A DNA stretch of 16,453 bases, taken from UBA1822 sp963634795. Lineage in GTDB: Bacteria > Bacillota > Negativicutes > Veillonellales > Dialisteraceae. The position numbers and the translations under genes are program-made. The stretch covers positions 1 to 16,453 of the forward strand of contig CAVHDO010000024.1 of assembly GCA_963634795.1 (NCBI GenBank), given 5' to 3'. Positions 7,279 to 14,704 of this stretch are shown here, piece after piece; within the stretch, counting starts at the first letter, position 1, and every line of letters starts with the position of its first letter. The notes beneath the pieces are model-generated. The model ran no database searches. It was not told the origin of the DNA and saw only the letters and a program-made list of their open reading frames with translations.

Positions 7279-7351
7279 GAGCGGGTGATGGGAATCGAAC
7301 CCACTACATTCAGCTTGGGAAGCTGACGTTCTACCGATGAACTACACCCGC
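7277..7351 (-). tRNA. tRNA-Gly (anticodon CCC)
   Basis: On the minus strand: acceptor GCGGGTG/CACCCGC, D arm GTTCATCGGTAGAAC, anticodon stem TCAGC/GCTGA with loop TTCCCAA (anticodon CCC, plus-strand positions 7317-7319, reading GGG), T arm with GGGTTCGATTCCC, discriminator T and encoded CCA (7277-7279 on plus). It faces tRNA-Arg. Confidence 0.95.
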
Positions 7352-7386
7352 ATAATTGCGGATTTGTATCCGCATTGACGAAATAT

Positions 7387-7415
7387 ATTGTAGCACAAAT
7401 TTTTTGCTTGCGCAA
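7387..7415 (-). promoter_or_regulatory. Promoter of tRNA-Gly
   Basis: Read on the minus strand: TTGCGC (7410-7415), 17-base spacer, TACAAT (7387-7392). The transcript leader before the tRNA contains a 7-bp hairpin TGCGGAT/ATCCGCA (7357-7374), which would lie next to the RNase P cleavage site. Confidence 0.65.
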
Positions 7416-7466
7416 TGAGTAGCTTTCGGCGACGCTGTTTCCGAAAGAAAAATTGGGAAACGCGGC

Positions 7467-8888
7467 TCAGACGTCTTCGGGTTCTTCGCGATTGGTCGTC
7501 TCGTGGAAACGGGTGTATTGGCCGAAGAAATACAACTCGATTTGGCCGACCGGGCCGTTTCTGTTCTTGGCGAGGAGGACTTCCGTGAGATTTCTTCTGG
7601 CGTCGTCGGCTTCGAGTTCTTTGTTGTAATAGGCCTCGCGATAGAGGAAGGCGACCAGATCCGCGTCCTGCTCCAAGGATCCCGATTCGCGCAAATCGGA
7701 GAGCATGGGGCGGTGATCCTGCCGGGCTTCGACGGCGCGGGAGAGCTGGGAGAGGGCAATCACGGGGACGTCGAGCTCGCGGGCCAGACTTTTGAGGTTT
7801 CTGGAAATATCGGAAATTTCCTGCTGGCGATTGTCGATGCCGCGTGCGGTGCGACTCTGCATGAGTTGGAGATAATCGATGATAATGAGGGAGAGGCCGT
7901 GCTCGGCTTTGAGCCGCCGGGATTTGGAGCGGATGTCGGCGACGGTCACGCCGGCGCTGTCGTCGATGTAGAGCGGGGCGTCCATGAGCACGCTGGCCGC
8001 GGATGCCAAATTGTTCCATTCCTCTTGGGTGGTGAGGCGGCCGGTGCGGAGTTTCTGCCCTTCAATCAATGCGGCGGAGGAAAGCAGTCTTTGCACGAGC
8101 TGGCTTTGCGGCATTTCCAAAGAGAAAAACGCGACGGGTTTCTGCGCGTTGATGGCGACATTGTAACCGATATTCAGGACGAAAGCGGTCTTCCCCATGG
8201 AGGGGCGCGCCGCGACGATGATGAAATCGCCTTTTTGGAAACCGGTCGTCATGGCGTCCAGCGAAGGGAAACCGGAGGAGAGGCCGGTGACGCCGGATTT
8301 ATTTTGGTATTTTGTATTGATGTCGGCGAGTTCGTTTTGCACGGCTTCTCCGATGGGGATGAAATCGCTGCGACGGTCGTCTTTGGAGACTTCGAGGATT
8401 TGTCGCTCGGCATTGTCGACGATCTGAAGCGTGTCGTCGGCGGCGGCGTAAGCGGAAGCGGCGATGGTATTGGCCGCATTGATGAGCTGGCGCAGCTTGG
8501 ATTTGTCCGCGACGATTTCTGCGTGTTGGCGCACGGCTTTCGGAAACAGGCAATGCTCGGGGAGTTCATTCACGTACATGACGCCGCCCACATCGTCGAG
8601 GCGACCCATGCGACGCAATTCTTCCGTGACGGTGAGGATATCGACCTCCGTCCCTTTGTGTGCAAGCGATAAAATCGCATTGAAAATGACGGCGTGCGCT
8701 TCGCGATAAAAATCGGTGGCGCGCAAAATGTCTTCACCTGTCACGATGGCATCTCGATCGAGCAGCATCGCACCCAGGACGGATTGTTCCGCTTCGATGC
8801 TTTGCGGCAGGATGTGCTCCACGGCCATGGTGGCGGTGTCGGTCGGTTTCTTTTCAAAATTTTTGTCAGATTTTTTATCGTACGCCAT
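7467..8888 (-). CDS. dnaB: Replicative DNA helicase DnaB
   Basis: DnaB is the hexameric helicase that unwinds DNA at the replication fork. The 473-residue product has the N-terminal primase-interaction domain (about 25-130), a linker, and a RecA-like C-terminal domain with Walker A ARPSMGKT (227-234), Walker B IIIDYLQLM (335-343) and the DNA-binding segment SQLSRAVEARQ (380-390). LSDLRESGSLEQDAD follows at 396-410. The frame is open 40 codons further upstream, but ATG at 8886-8888 is chosen because GGAGG lies seven to ten bases before it and the protein then begins like homologues. It has no rplI beside it in this window and is transcribed alone toward tRNA-Gly. Confidence 0.97.
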   Translation of the reverse strand: MAYDKKSDKNFEKKPTDTATMAVEHILPQSIEAEQSVLGAMLLDRDAIVTGEDILRATDFYREAHAVIFNAILSLAHKGTEVDILTVTEELRRMGRLDDVGGVMYVNELPEHCLFPKAVRQHAEIVADKSKLRQLINAANTIAASAYAAADDTLQIVDNAERQILEVSKDDRRSDFIPIGEAVQNELADINTKYQNKSGVTGLSSGFPSLDAMTTGFQKGDFIIVAARPSMGKTAFVLNIGYNVAINAQKPVAFFSLEMPQSQLVQRLLSSAALIEGQKLRTGRLTTQEEWNNLASAASVLMDAPLYIDDSAGVTVADIRSKSRRLKAEHGLSLIIIDYLQLMQSRTARGIDNRQQEISDISRNLKSLARELDVPVIALSQLSRAVEARQDHRPMLSDLRESGSLEQDADLVAFLYREAYYNKELEADDARRNLTEVLLAKNRNGPVGQIELYFFGQYTRFHETTNREEPEDV

Positions 8889-8919
8889 GAGATCCTCCGA
8901 AAAGTGAAAAATTTTCTTT

Positions 8920-8948
8920 ATTATATAGCAAGCGAAAGGGTTTCGCAA
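8920..8948 (-). promoter_or_regulatory. Promoter of dnaB
   Basis: On the minus strand: TTGCGA (8943-8948), 17-base spacer, TATAAT (8920-8925). The -10 box is about 32 bases upstream of the dnaB ATG. Confidence 0.75.
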
Positions 8949-8980
8949 AATGAAAAGGAAACGGGCGTCGCGCGTTGGAT

Positions 8981-9009
8981 TTTTTTTGTTTGCAAATCTG
9001 TAGTACAAT
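8981..9009 (+). promoter_or_regulatory. Tentative promoter of the queT-like gene
   Basis: A good -10 box TACAAT (9004-9009) lies 37 bases before the TTG start. At the 17-base distance there is only a T-run (8981-8987) as -35, and TTGGAT at 8975-8980 is too far away (23 bases). It is divergent from the dnaB promoter. Confidence 0.35.
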
Positions 9010-9046
9010 GTTTCATGAATTTTGATTTTTGAAAGGAAGAAATAAT

Positions 9047-9535
9047 TTGTCCATCCGAACTTTACTTTTGAATGCGGCGGCGGCGGCTTTGTACGCGGCG
9101 CTCACCGTGGCGCTCGCGCCGATTTCTTACGGTCCCGTGCAAGTGCGCCTTTCCGAATGCATGACGCTTTTGGCTTTTTATCATCCGCGTTGGATTCCGG
9201 GTCTCGTCGTCGGCTGTCTCTTGGCCAATCTGGACAGCCCTTTCGGTATGACGGATATAATCGTGGGGACGGCTGCAACATTCATCGCCGTTTTTGGTAT
9301 GCGTTTTTGTAAATCCGTTTTTTCTGCGTCGCTGTGTCCCGTCTTGGCGAACGGCCTCATCATCGGCGCCGAGCTTTTGTATCTGGCGGAAATCCCAGCC
9401 ACGGCGGAAAGTTTCGCCCTGACGGCGCTTTATATCGGTGTGGGAGAATTTGTCGCCGTTGCTGTCATCGGCATTCCGCTCTTCCGTTTTCTTTTAAGAA
9501 ACCCGGTTTTGGTGAAATATTTCAAAAATCCGTAA
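9047..9535 (+). CDS. queT: QueT-family queuosine-precursor transporter (ECF S component)
   Basis: This small membrane protein (162 residues from the chosen start) resembles the QueT family, substrate-binding subunits of energy-coupling-factor transporters that take up queuosine precursors such as preQ1 or queuine for tRNA modification. The family pattern is visible: YGPVQVRLSE near residue 24, PRWIPGLVVGCLLANL, then SPFGMTDIIVG, and a C-terminal GVGEFVAV helix. About five or six membrane helices are expected. TTG at 9047 is chosen because AAAGGAAG (9032-9039) is correctly spaced before it; the in-frame TTG at 9029 lacks a site. The ECF energising genes are not in the window and no preQ1 riboswitch is recognisable upstream. 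Confidence 0.85.
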   Translation: MSIRTLLLNAAAAALYAALTVALAPISYGPVQVRLSECMTLLAFYHPRWIPGLVVGCLLANLDSPFGMTDIIVGTAATFIAVFGMRFCKSVFSASLCPVLANGLIIGAELLYLAEIPATAESFALTALYIGVGEFVAVAVIGIPLFRFLLRNPVLVKYFKNP

Positions 9536-9559
9536 AAAGAGAGGCGTGGTTGATTCATG

Positions 9560-9909
9560 CTTCGTATTTGCGGCATTTGCGGTGATGGCTGTGGCTGGAT
9601 AGAGATGAGAGGCGAGACTTTTTTCTTGCTTGGCTTTTGTGGCGCTTGAGGTGAGAATCTTTCTGCTGATAGGGAAGAGGGAAGAGAGGCCTGCTTTTTT
9701 TGGTTCTTGGCTTTTGTGGCGTTTGAGGCGGGAATTTTTCAGTGATAGAGATGAGGAAAGCAGCACGCACTACGCGCAATTTTTTATAAAAATGCACCAG
9801 AGGCGCGTACCTAAACTACTTACTACTCACCGTTTTTCTCTCAAACGCCACAAAAGCAAAGTAGAAAAAAGCTCAGCGTCTCTTTCCTCTTCCCCCCTTC
9901 CCTCTTATC
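9560..9909. repeat. Cluster of direct and inverted intergenic repeats
   Basis: This gene-free gap contains a repeated unit whose most conserved part is CTTGGCTTTTGTGGCGYTTGAGG. Direct copies start at 9629 and 9706 (77 bases apart), a degenerate copy (16 of 23 matches) starts at 9560, and an inverted copy lies at 9839-9861. Each core is accompanied by a GATAG-type purine-rich stretch and a T-run; the inverted copy carries the same companions on the other strand (GATAAGAGG, reverse of 9901-9909). Frames of the weak ORFs differ between copies, so the repeat is not coding. It may be a dispersed intergenic repeat family of this genome. Confidence 0.7.
9706..9861. repeat. Inverted repeat pair (23 bp, 21 matches)
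   Basis: Arms at 9706-9728 and 9839-9861 are inverted copies with 21 of 23 bases pairing, including 18 uninterrupted. The 110-base loop holds AGCAGCACGCACTACGCG and an AT-rich stretch. A transcript through the gap could fold this long stem. Confidence 0.75.
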
Positions 9910-9964
9910 GTCATTTCCAATAAAGCATATAGAAAATTCAAAACTATTTTCTGTTCTTTTTTTA

Positions 9965-9993
9965 TTGACATCGGAAAGCCGTTATAGAATAAT
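9965..9993 (+). promoter_or_regulatory. Promoter of the NhaC-type antiporter gene
   Basis: TTGACA (9965-9970, consensus), 17-base spacer, AATAAT (9988-9993, five of six). The start codon lies 57 bases beyond the -10 box. Confidence 0.75.
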
Positions 9994-10050
9994 GAGAACA
10001 TATTTCCTGAAATATAGTTTTTAAGAATAGAGAAAAGGAAGGGATTTTTT

Positions 10051-11553
10051 ATGGAAGGGACGGCTTGGTCTCTCGTACCGCCGATTATCACCATCGGATT
10101 GGCGCTTCTGACGAAAGAAGTGTACATGTCGCTCGGCATCGGAATTTTCATCGGCGCTTTCATGTGTTCCGATTTTGCTTTCGTGGCGTCCGTCGATACC
10201 ATGTTTCAAATCATGGCCGATTCCGTCGGCGGAAACGTGCATATTTTGGTTTTCCTCGTGCTGCTTGGCATTCTTGTTGAAGCCGTCGCCTCGAGCGGGG
10301 CGGCGCGCGCTTACGGCGAATGGGCGGCGTCGGCGATACGCGGCAAGACGAGCGCGCTCTTCATCACGATGGGGCTCGGCATTTTGATTTTCATCGACGA
10401 TTATTTCAACTGCCTCACTGTCGGCACCGTCATGCGTCCTGTCACGGACAAATTCAAAATCACGCGCGCGAAACTCGCTTACATCATCGATGCGACCGCG
10501 GCGCCGATTTGCATCATCGCGCCCGTTTCCAGCTGGGCCGCGGCCGTCACTTCCTCGCTTCCCGAAGACACGCACATTGACGGCTTTTCCCTGTTTCTTC
10601 AGACCATTCCCTTCAATCTTTATGCGTGGCTCACGATTCTTTTCATGATTCTGCTCTTTATCCGTGGGCGCGACTATTTTGAAATGGCGGCCTTTGAGCT
10701 CCGCACGCACGGCGAAATTGAAGTGCCGGAAGAATACCGCCACAACGAAGGACAGAATGTGACGAAAGGAAACGGAAAAATCATCGACCTCGTCCTGCCG
10801 CTCGCCGTCCTGATTTCCTGCTGCATTTACGGCATGCTTTACACCGGCGGCATTCACGAAGGCGTGAGCATTCAGCAAGCCTTTGCCGATTGCAGCGCGG
10901 CGCGCGGGCTCGTCATCGGATCCTTCTTCGCTTTGATTTTCACATTTCTTTTCTATATTCCGAGAAAAGTCCTTACCTTCGGACAATTCTGCAAATGCCT
11001 TTCCATGGGCTTCGTCGATATGACCTCGGCCATTTTCATTCTCTGCCTCGCGTGGACGCTCTCGGGCGTGTGCGGCAAAGAATATCTCAATATCGGCGGC
11101 TACGTCTCCGGTGTCGTCGCCGGAAACGCCACCGTGGAAATGTTCCTCCCCTCCGTCTTCTTCTGCGTCGCGATTGGGCTCGCTTTTGCGACCGGGACCT
11201 CCTGGGGGACCTTCGGCATTTTGATTCCGATTGTGCTCTCCGTCGTCTCGCCGGAAAATATGAATCTCCTCGTCATGACCGTCGCGGCAGTCTTGGCCGG
11301 TGCCGTCGGCGGCGACCACGTGTCTCCCATTTCCGACACGACCATTCTCGCCTCGGCCGGCGCGCAATGTCATCACATCGATCACGTCTCGACGCAGATT
11401 CCCTACGTCATCGTCGTCAGCACTTGCTGCCTCGTCGGGTATCTGGCCGGCGGGATTTCCGGAAACGGATGGGTCGGCACGGCGACCGGCGTCGTCATGC
11501 TACTCGCGGCGTTCTTTGTCATTGACCGAGTTCTGTATCCGGAAAAGAAATAA
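10051..11553 (+). CDS. NhaC-family Na+/H+ antiporter
   Basis: This 500-residue polytopic membrane protein belongs to the NhaC family, which exchanges protons for sodium or related substrates. Recognisable segments are IFIDDYFNCLTVG (113-125), the following TAAPICIIAPVSSWAA region (149-164), GTSWGTFGIL (382-391) and GGDHVSPISDTT (420-431). All are characteristic of the family. AAGGAAGGG (10035-10043) precedes the ATG. It is a single-gene unit with its own promoter and terminator. Members of this family also include malate/lactate and amino-acid antiporters, so the exact substrate is open. Confidence 0.9.
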   Translation: MEGTAWSLVPPIITIGLALLTKEVYMSLGIGIFIGAFMCSDFAFVASVDTMFQIMADSVGGNVHILVFLVLLGILVEAVASSGAARAYGEWAASAIRGKTSALFITMGLGILIFIDDYFNCLTVGTVMRPVTDKFKITRAKLAYIIDATAAPICIIAPVSSWAAAVTSSLPEDTHIDGFSLFLQTIPFNLYAWLTILFMILLFIRGRDYFEMAAFELRTHGEIEVPEEYRHNEGQNVTKGNGKIIDLVLPLAVLISCCIYGMLYTGGIHEGVSIQQAFADCSAARGLVIGSFFALIFTFLFYIPRKVLTFGQFCKCLSMGFVDMTSAIFILCLAWTLSGVCGKEYLNIGGYVSGVVAGNATVEMFLPSVFFCVAIGLAFATGTSWGTFGILIPIVLSVVSPENMNLLVMTVAAVLAGAVGGDHVSPISDTTILASAGAQCHHIDHVSTQIPYVIVVSTCCLVGYLAGGISGNGWVGTATGVVMLLAAFFVIDRVLYPEKK

Positions 11554-11569
11554 AAATTTGAACGTGAGC

Positions 11570-11612
11570 AAAAAAGGAAACGGAGTGCTTCGCATTTCGT
11601 TTCTTTTTTTTT
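11570..11612 (+). terminator. Strong intrinsic terminator after the antiporter gene
   Basis: A 12-bp stem (GAAACGGAGTGC with GCATTTCGTTTC, two G-T pairs), TTC loop, and a T-run at 11604-11612 that also pairs with the A-run before the stem. Confidence 0.93.
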
Positions 11613-11726
11613 GCGGGTGATAGGAAACATTCCTCTTCTAAAAATAAAAGAAACGCTTTGTAAGTAGGGCAGAGTTTTCTTTTGTGGATTTGTGTCGAAT
11701 TTTGGCTATTTTTCGCAAAATTTTTC

Positions 11727-11757
11727 TTGACAGGCCATAGGGGGGGGGTGATATAAT
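11727..11757 (+). promoter_or_regulatory. Promoter with G9 tract in the spacer (GT2 operon)
   Basis: Consensus TTGACA (11727-11732) and TATAAT (11752-11757) are separated by 19 bases that include nine consecutive G residues (11740-11748). TG at 11749-11750 adds an extended -10. Loss of two Gs would give the optimal 17-base spacing. A homopolymer of this length in a promoter spacer is the layout of slipped-strand phase variation, as known for Neisseria porA and opc. Confidence 0.85.
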
Positions 11758-11818
11758 TAAATTAGTATTGTCAAAAATACAGTATCTTAGCGGAAAATCT
11801 TTAAGCGGGAGAGATTTT

Positions 11819-12781
11819 ATGGATGAGATTGCGGTACTGATTCCTTGCTACAACGAGGCGCAGACGATAGAAAAAGTCGTGCTAGATTGGAGGCGGGAAT
11901 TGCCGGAAGCGCAAATTTATGTGTATGACAACAATTCCACGGACGACACGGCAGCCATCGCGCGGAAAGCCGGCGCCGTCGTGCGGCATGAATACAGACA
12001 GGGGAAGGGAAATGTCATTCGCCGCATGTTTCGCGAAATCGATGCGAAAGCGTATATCCTTGTTGACGGCGACGATACGTATCCGGCGGAGTGCGGGCGG
12101 GAGATGGTCGAGCGCGTGCTTTGCCAAAATGCGGATATGGTCATCGGGGATCGATTGTCGTCCACGTATTTTGAGGAGAACAAGAGACCGTTTCATAATT
12201 TTGGGAACTCTTTGGTGAGAGCGGCGATTAATTTTTTGTTTCACACGGACATTCGAGACATCATGACGGGCTTCCACGCGTTCAGTTTCCAATTCGTGAA
12301 ATCATTTCCGGTCTTGTCGCGAGGATTTGAAATCGAAACGGAGATGAGCATTCATGCGATTGATAAAAATATGCAGGTGGAAAACGTCGTCATCGGTTAT
12401 CGGAATCGACCGGCAGGAAGCGAGTCGAAGCTAAACACATATGTGGACGGCGCCAAGGTGCTCATGACGATTTTTCGGCTGTACAGGAATTATAAGCCGC
12501 TGGCATTCTTCGGAAACGTCGCCGCGATTTTGGCGCTGCTGGCCGCCGGCTTTGCAATTCCCGTCTTTTTGACGTACTGGGAGACCGGCTTGGTGCCGAA
12601 TTTTCCGACGCTGATTGTCTGCGGCTTTACGATGTTGGCCGCCATCTCGTCTTTATTTGCCGGATTGCAACTCCAAAATTCCGTTTTGAAAAACAGGCAG
12701 GATTTTGAGATGCACTTGATTTCGCTGGAAGCACAAAAGAAACAGTTGCTGAGAGGAGAGGCACATGACGGCATTCATTAA
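11819..12781 (+). CDS. GT2 glycosyltransferase with two C-terminal membrane helices (polyprenyl-phosphate sugar synthase-like)
   Basis: The 320-residue product has a GT-A fold of the DPM1/GtrB type: LIPCYNEAQT near residues 7-16, DNNSTDDT (37-44) and the metal-binding DGDDT (83-87). RQGKGNVIRRMF follows the pattern of dolichyl/undecaprenyl-phosphate sugar synthases. Two hydrophobic helices at about 228-252 and 262-284 anchor it in the membrane. It probably transfers a sugar from a nucleotide donor to undecaprenyl phosphate. ATG at 11819 is chosen because GGGAGAGA precedes it; the in-frame TTG at 11768 would start almost at the transcription start. The membrane glycosyltransferase gene overlaps its end by 17 bases, so the two act together. 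Sugar identity is unknown. Confidence 0.9.
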   Translation: MDEIAVLIPCYNEAQTIEKVVLDWRRELPEAQIYVYDNNSTDDTAAIARKAGAVVRHEYRQGKGNVIRRMFREIDAKAYILVDGDDTYPAECGREMVERVLCQNADMVIGDRLSSTYFEENKRPFHNFGNSLVRAAINFLFHTDIRDIMTGFHAFSFQFVKSFPVLSRGFEIETEMSIHAIDKNMQVENVVIGYRNRPAGSESKLNTYVDGAKVLMTIFRLYRNYKPLAFFGNVAAILALLAAGFAIPVFLTYWETGLVPNFPTLIVCGFTMLAAISSLFAGLQLQNSVLKNRQDFEMHLISLEAQKKQLLRGEAHDGIH

Positions 12782-14585
12782 GAATCATATCTGGGTGGAA
12801 TTGGTACTGATTTTATATTGGTGTGCGTATTTGTCGAAATCGGATGCCTATATGGCGCCGTATCTTTTGGTGGGACTGTTGGCGTTGTATTTTGGGATGG
12901 TGCGGGCGCAATCCGCTTCGCTGACAGAAATAATTTCAAAATCCGAAACGCGCACGACGAATGGGTATTCATTTCTTTTGGCGAGCACGGTGGTGCTGGC
13001 CAATTACAGAATGTTCATCGGCGCGGATGACGGAGGATTTTTGGCAGGCTTGGCGGCCGGCCGTTTTTTTGCGTACAGAGGAATTGTGGAAGCGCTTTTG
13101 CTCTGGAGTATTGGGTTCCTTCTTTTTAAAGAAATTTTGATCGGAGTGGCAAATTGTCAATCTATTCGGTCGGACGGCGGATTTCGTCATCCCCAAAGAG
13201 TATTTTGGATTGGTTGGGGCTTGCTGGTGGCGGAGTATGCCATTGTTTTGTTCGCTTCTCAATATCCCGGAGAATTGACATTGGATTCCATTTCACAAAT
13301 GACACAGCTGTTAAATCATTCTTATTCCAATCATCATCCGTATTATCATACACAAATTATTCACGTTTTGATTGCTTTGGGATTTAAGATTTTCGGAGAA
13401 ATCAATCAAGCGGTGGCGTTGTACAGTGTTTTTTCGATTTTGATCATGAGCGCCTGCTTCATGTATGTGGTCGGGACGATTTACAGTTGTACGAAAAATT
13501 TTAAAATTTCCTTGAGCGCATATCTTTTTTATCTCATTACGCCTTTTCATATTCTGTATAGCATGACAATGTGGAAAGATGTATTTTTCGGAGCAGCCGT
13601 CACTTGTTTTACAGTGGCTTGTTATCGTCATTTGAAACCGGTGGGAAATGCCAAATGGAATGGGATCGTATTGATATTATCGGCTCTTGGAATGGCACTG
13701 CTACGGAGCAATGGGTGGGTTGCTTTTTTGGTGACCACAATAGTATTTATCGTTTTGTTCGGAAAGAAACAGAAGAAAATCGTCGCTTCGTTTTTCATGA
13801 TATTGCTGATGACTTTTATTTTGAAACATCCGATTCTAAATTTCTTGCAAGTTACGCAGCCGGATACCATTGAGTCGTTATCAATTCCGGCACAACAAAT
13901 GGCTCGCGTCATTGTGGATGGGAAAAAACTCACAGAAGAACAGAGCGAAATCATAAGTAAGGTCATTGATCCGAAAAAAGTGCCCAAAACATATAAAAAT
14001 TTTATCTCGGATCCGGTTAAGAAGTTGGTCAGACAGAAAGGAAATCAGGAATATCTGCGGCAACATCCGGCAGATTTTCTGAAATTATATTTGCAATTGG
14101 GACTGAAATATCCGCAAACTTATATAAAAGCGTGGATTGATCAGACGAAAGGATATTGGAATGGAGGCTATTCGTATTGGCGATGGTCGATTAGCGTGAA
14201 GAAAAATGATTTGGGAATCAAGCGCTCTGTCAAAAGTCCACTGTTTGATAAGGCCTTGAAAAAATATTTGAAAAGGTGGGAAACGTCTCCTTTTTTGCAA
14301 ATTTTCTTAAGTATCGGTATCTATGTTTGGGGAATTACGATTTTTTCTTATCGCGCGCTGATGAAAAAGGATAGAGAAGTTTTATTTGGGACTGTTCCGT
14401 TTTTAGCCGTGATAGCGACGCTACTTATTGCAACGCCGGTATTTGCAGAATTTCGCTATGCTTATACTGTTTTCTGCGGATTTCCGTTTCTCTTTGCCAT
14501 AGCATTTGCCAAAGATGGAAAGGAAATAGCGAATCATGCGGGTGATAAAAAGCTGGAAATTATCAAGTCAAGTGGAGAAGCGTGA
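12765..14585 (+). CDS. Polytopic membrane protein, likely GT-C glycosyltransferase (DUF6020-like)
   Basis: This 606-residue protein has about ten to twelve hydrophobic helices and resembles DUF6020/GT-C-type membrane glycosyltransferases. Suggestive motifs are YPGELTLDS with D174 in the first large loop, NHHPYYHT (189-196) and MTMWKDVFFG (267-276), followed by a soluble loop (about 355-475) and more helices. GT-C enzymes use polyprenyl-phosphate sugars, exactly the product expected of the overlapping GT2 gene. AGGAG lies just before its ATG. Its coding sequence is much AT-richer than the flanking genes (for example 17 of 60 G+C at 13501-13560), hinting at a separate origin. The acceptor could be LPS, another surface glycan or a protein. 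The enzymatic role is inferred. Confidence 0.8.
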   Translation: MTAFIKNHIWVELVLILYWCAYLSKSDAYMAPYLLVGLLALYFGMVRAQSASLTEIISKSETRTTNGYSFLLASTVVLANYRMFIGADDGGFLAGLAAGRFFAYRGIVEALLLWSIGFLLFKEILIGVANCQSIRSDGGFRHPQRVFWIGWGLLVAEYAIVLFASQYPGELTLDSISQMTQLLNHSYSNHHPYYHTQIIHVLIALGFKIFGEINQAVALYSVFSILIMSACFMYVVGTIYSCTKNFKISLSAYLFYLITPFHILYSMTMWKDVFFGAAVTCFTVACYRHLKPVGNAKWNGIVLILSALGMALLRSNGWVAFLVTTIVFIVLFGKKQKKIVASFFMILLMTFILKHPILNFLQVTQPDTIESLSIPAQQMARVIVDGKKLTEEQSEIISKVIDPKKVPKTYKNFISDPVKKLVRQKGNQEYLRQHPADFLKLYLQLGLKYPQTYIKAWIDQTKGYWNGGYSYWRWSISVKKNDLGIKRSVKSPLFDKALKKYLKRWETSPFLQIFLSIGIYVWGITIFSYRALMKKDREVLFGTVPFLAVIATLLIATPVFAEFRYAYTVFCGFPFLFAIAFAKDGKEIANHAGDKKLEIIKSSGEA

Positions 14586-14620
14586 TGTATTTGCACTATG
14601 TTTTTTGAGGGTAGATCTCC

Positions 14621-14632
14621 TGTCAATTGACA
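14621..14632. promoter_or_regulatory. Candidate ArsR operator palindrome
   Basis: TGTCAATTGACA is a perfect 12-bp palindrome. Its right half is the -35 box (TTGACA) of the arsR promoter, so a bound dimer would block RNA polymerase. A lone TTGACA half-site recurs at 14686-14691, next to the ribosome site. Autorepression is the usual mode in this family. Confidence 0.6.
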
Positions 14633-14657
14633 AAAATCGATTTTCTTATGATATAAT
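14627..14657 (+). promoter_or_regulatory. Promoter of the arsR-type gene
   Basis: TTGACA (14627-14632), 19-base spacer, TATAAT (14652-14657) with an extended -10 TG at 14649-14650. The long spacer and the extended -10 match the GT2 promoter. Confidence 0.75.
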
Positions 14658-14704
14658 GAAAAGAAAAATATTTTTTTGAGGAAGATTGACAAGGAGGACA
14701 TTGT

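Noticed and set aside
7423..7447. Hairpin CTTTCGG/CCGAAAG as the dnaB terminator
   Set aside because: On the minus strand no T-run follows the stem, so termination there is not supported.
7503..8672. 389-codon frame on the plus strand opposite dnaB
   Set aside because: The dnaB motifs are unambiguous on the minus strand; this frame mirrors its codon bias and lacks a ribosome site.
8889..9046. preQ1 riboswitch before the queT-like gene
   Set aside because: I could not find the class I hairpin with its A-rich tail or other preQ1 features.
9560..9861. CRISPR array
   Set aside because: Copies are too few, diverged, differently oriented and without uniform spacers.
9494..9923. Several 80-97 codon frames in the gap between queT and the antiporter gene
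   Set aside because: They arise from the repeat units; the frame shifts between copies, there is no good ribosome site, and the same peptide words appear on both strands.
10021..11385. 454-codon frame on the minus strand opposite the antiporter gene
   Set aside because: It mirrors the antiporter coding sequence, giving a polar, low-complexity product without domains.
11768..11818. TTG start for the GT2 gene, adding 17 residues
   Set aside because: It lies about ten bases after the -10 box with no ribosome site; ATG at 11819 has one and matches the family N-terminus.
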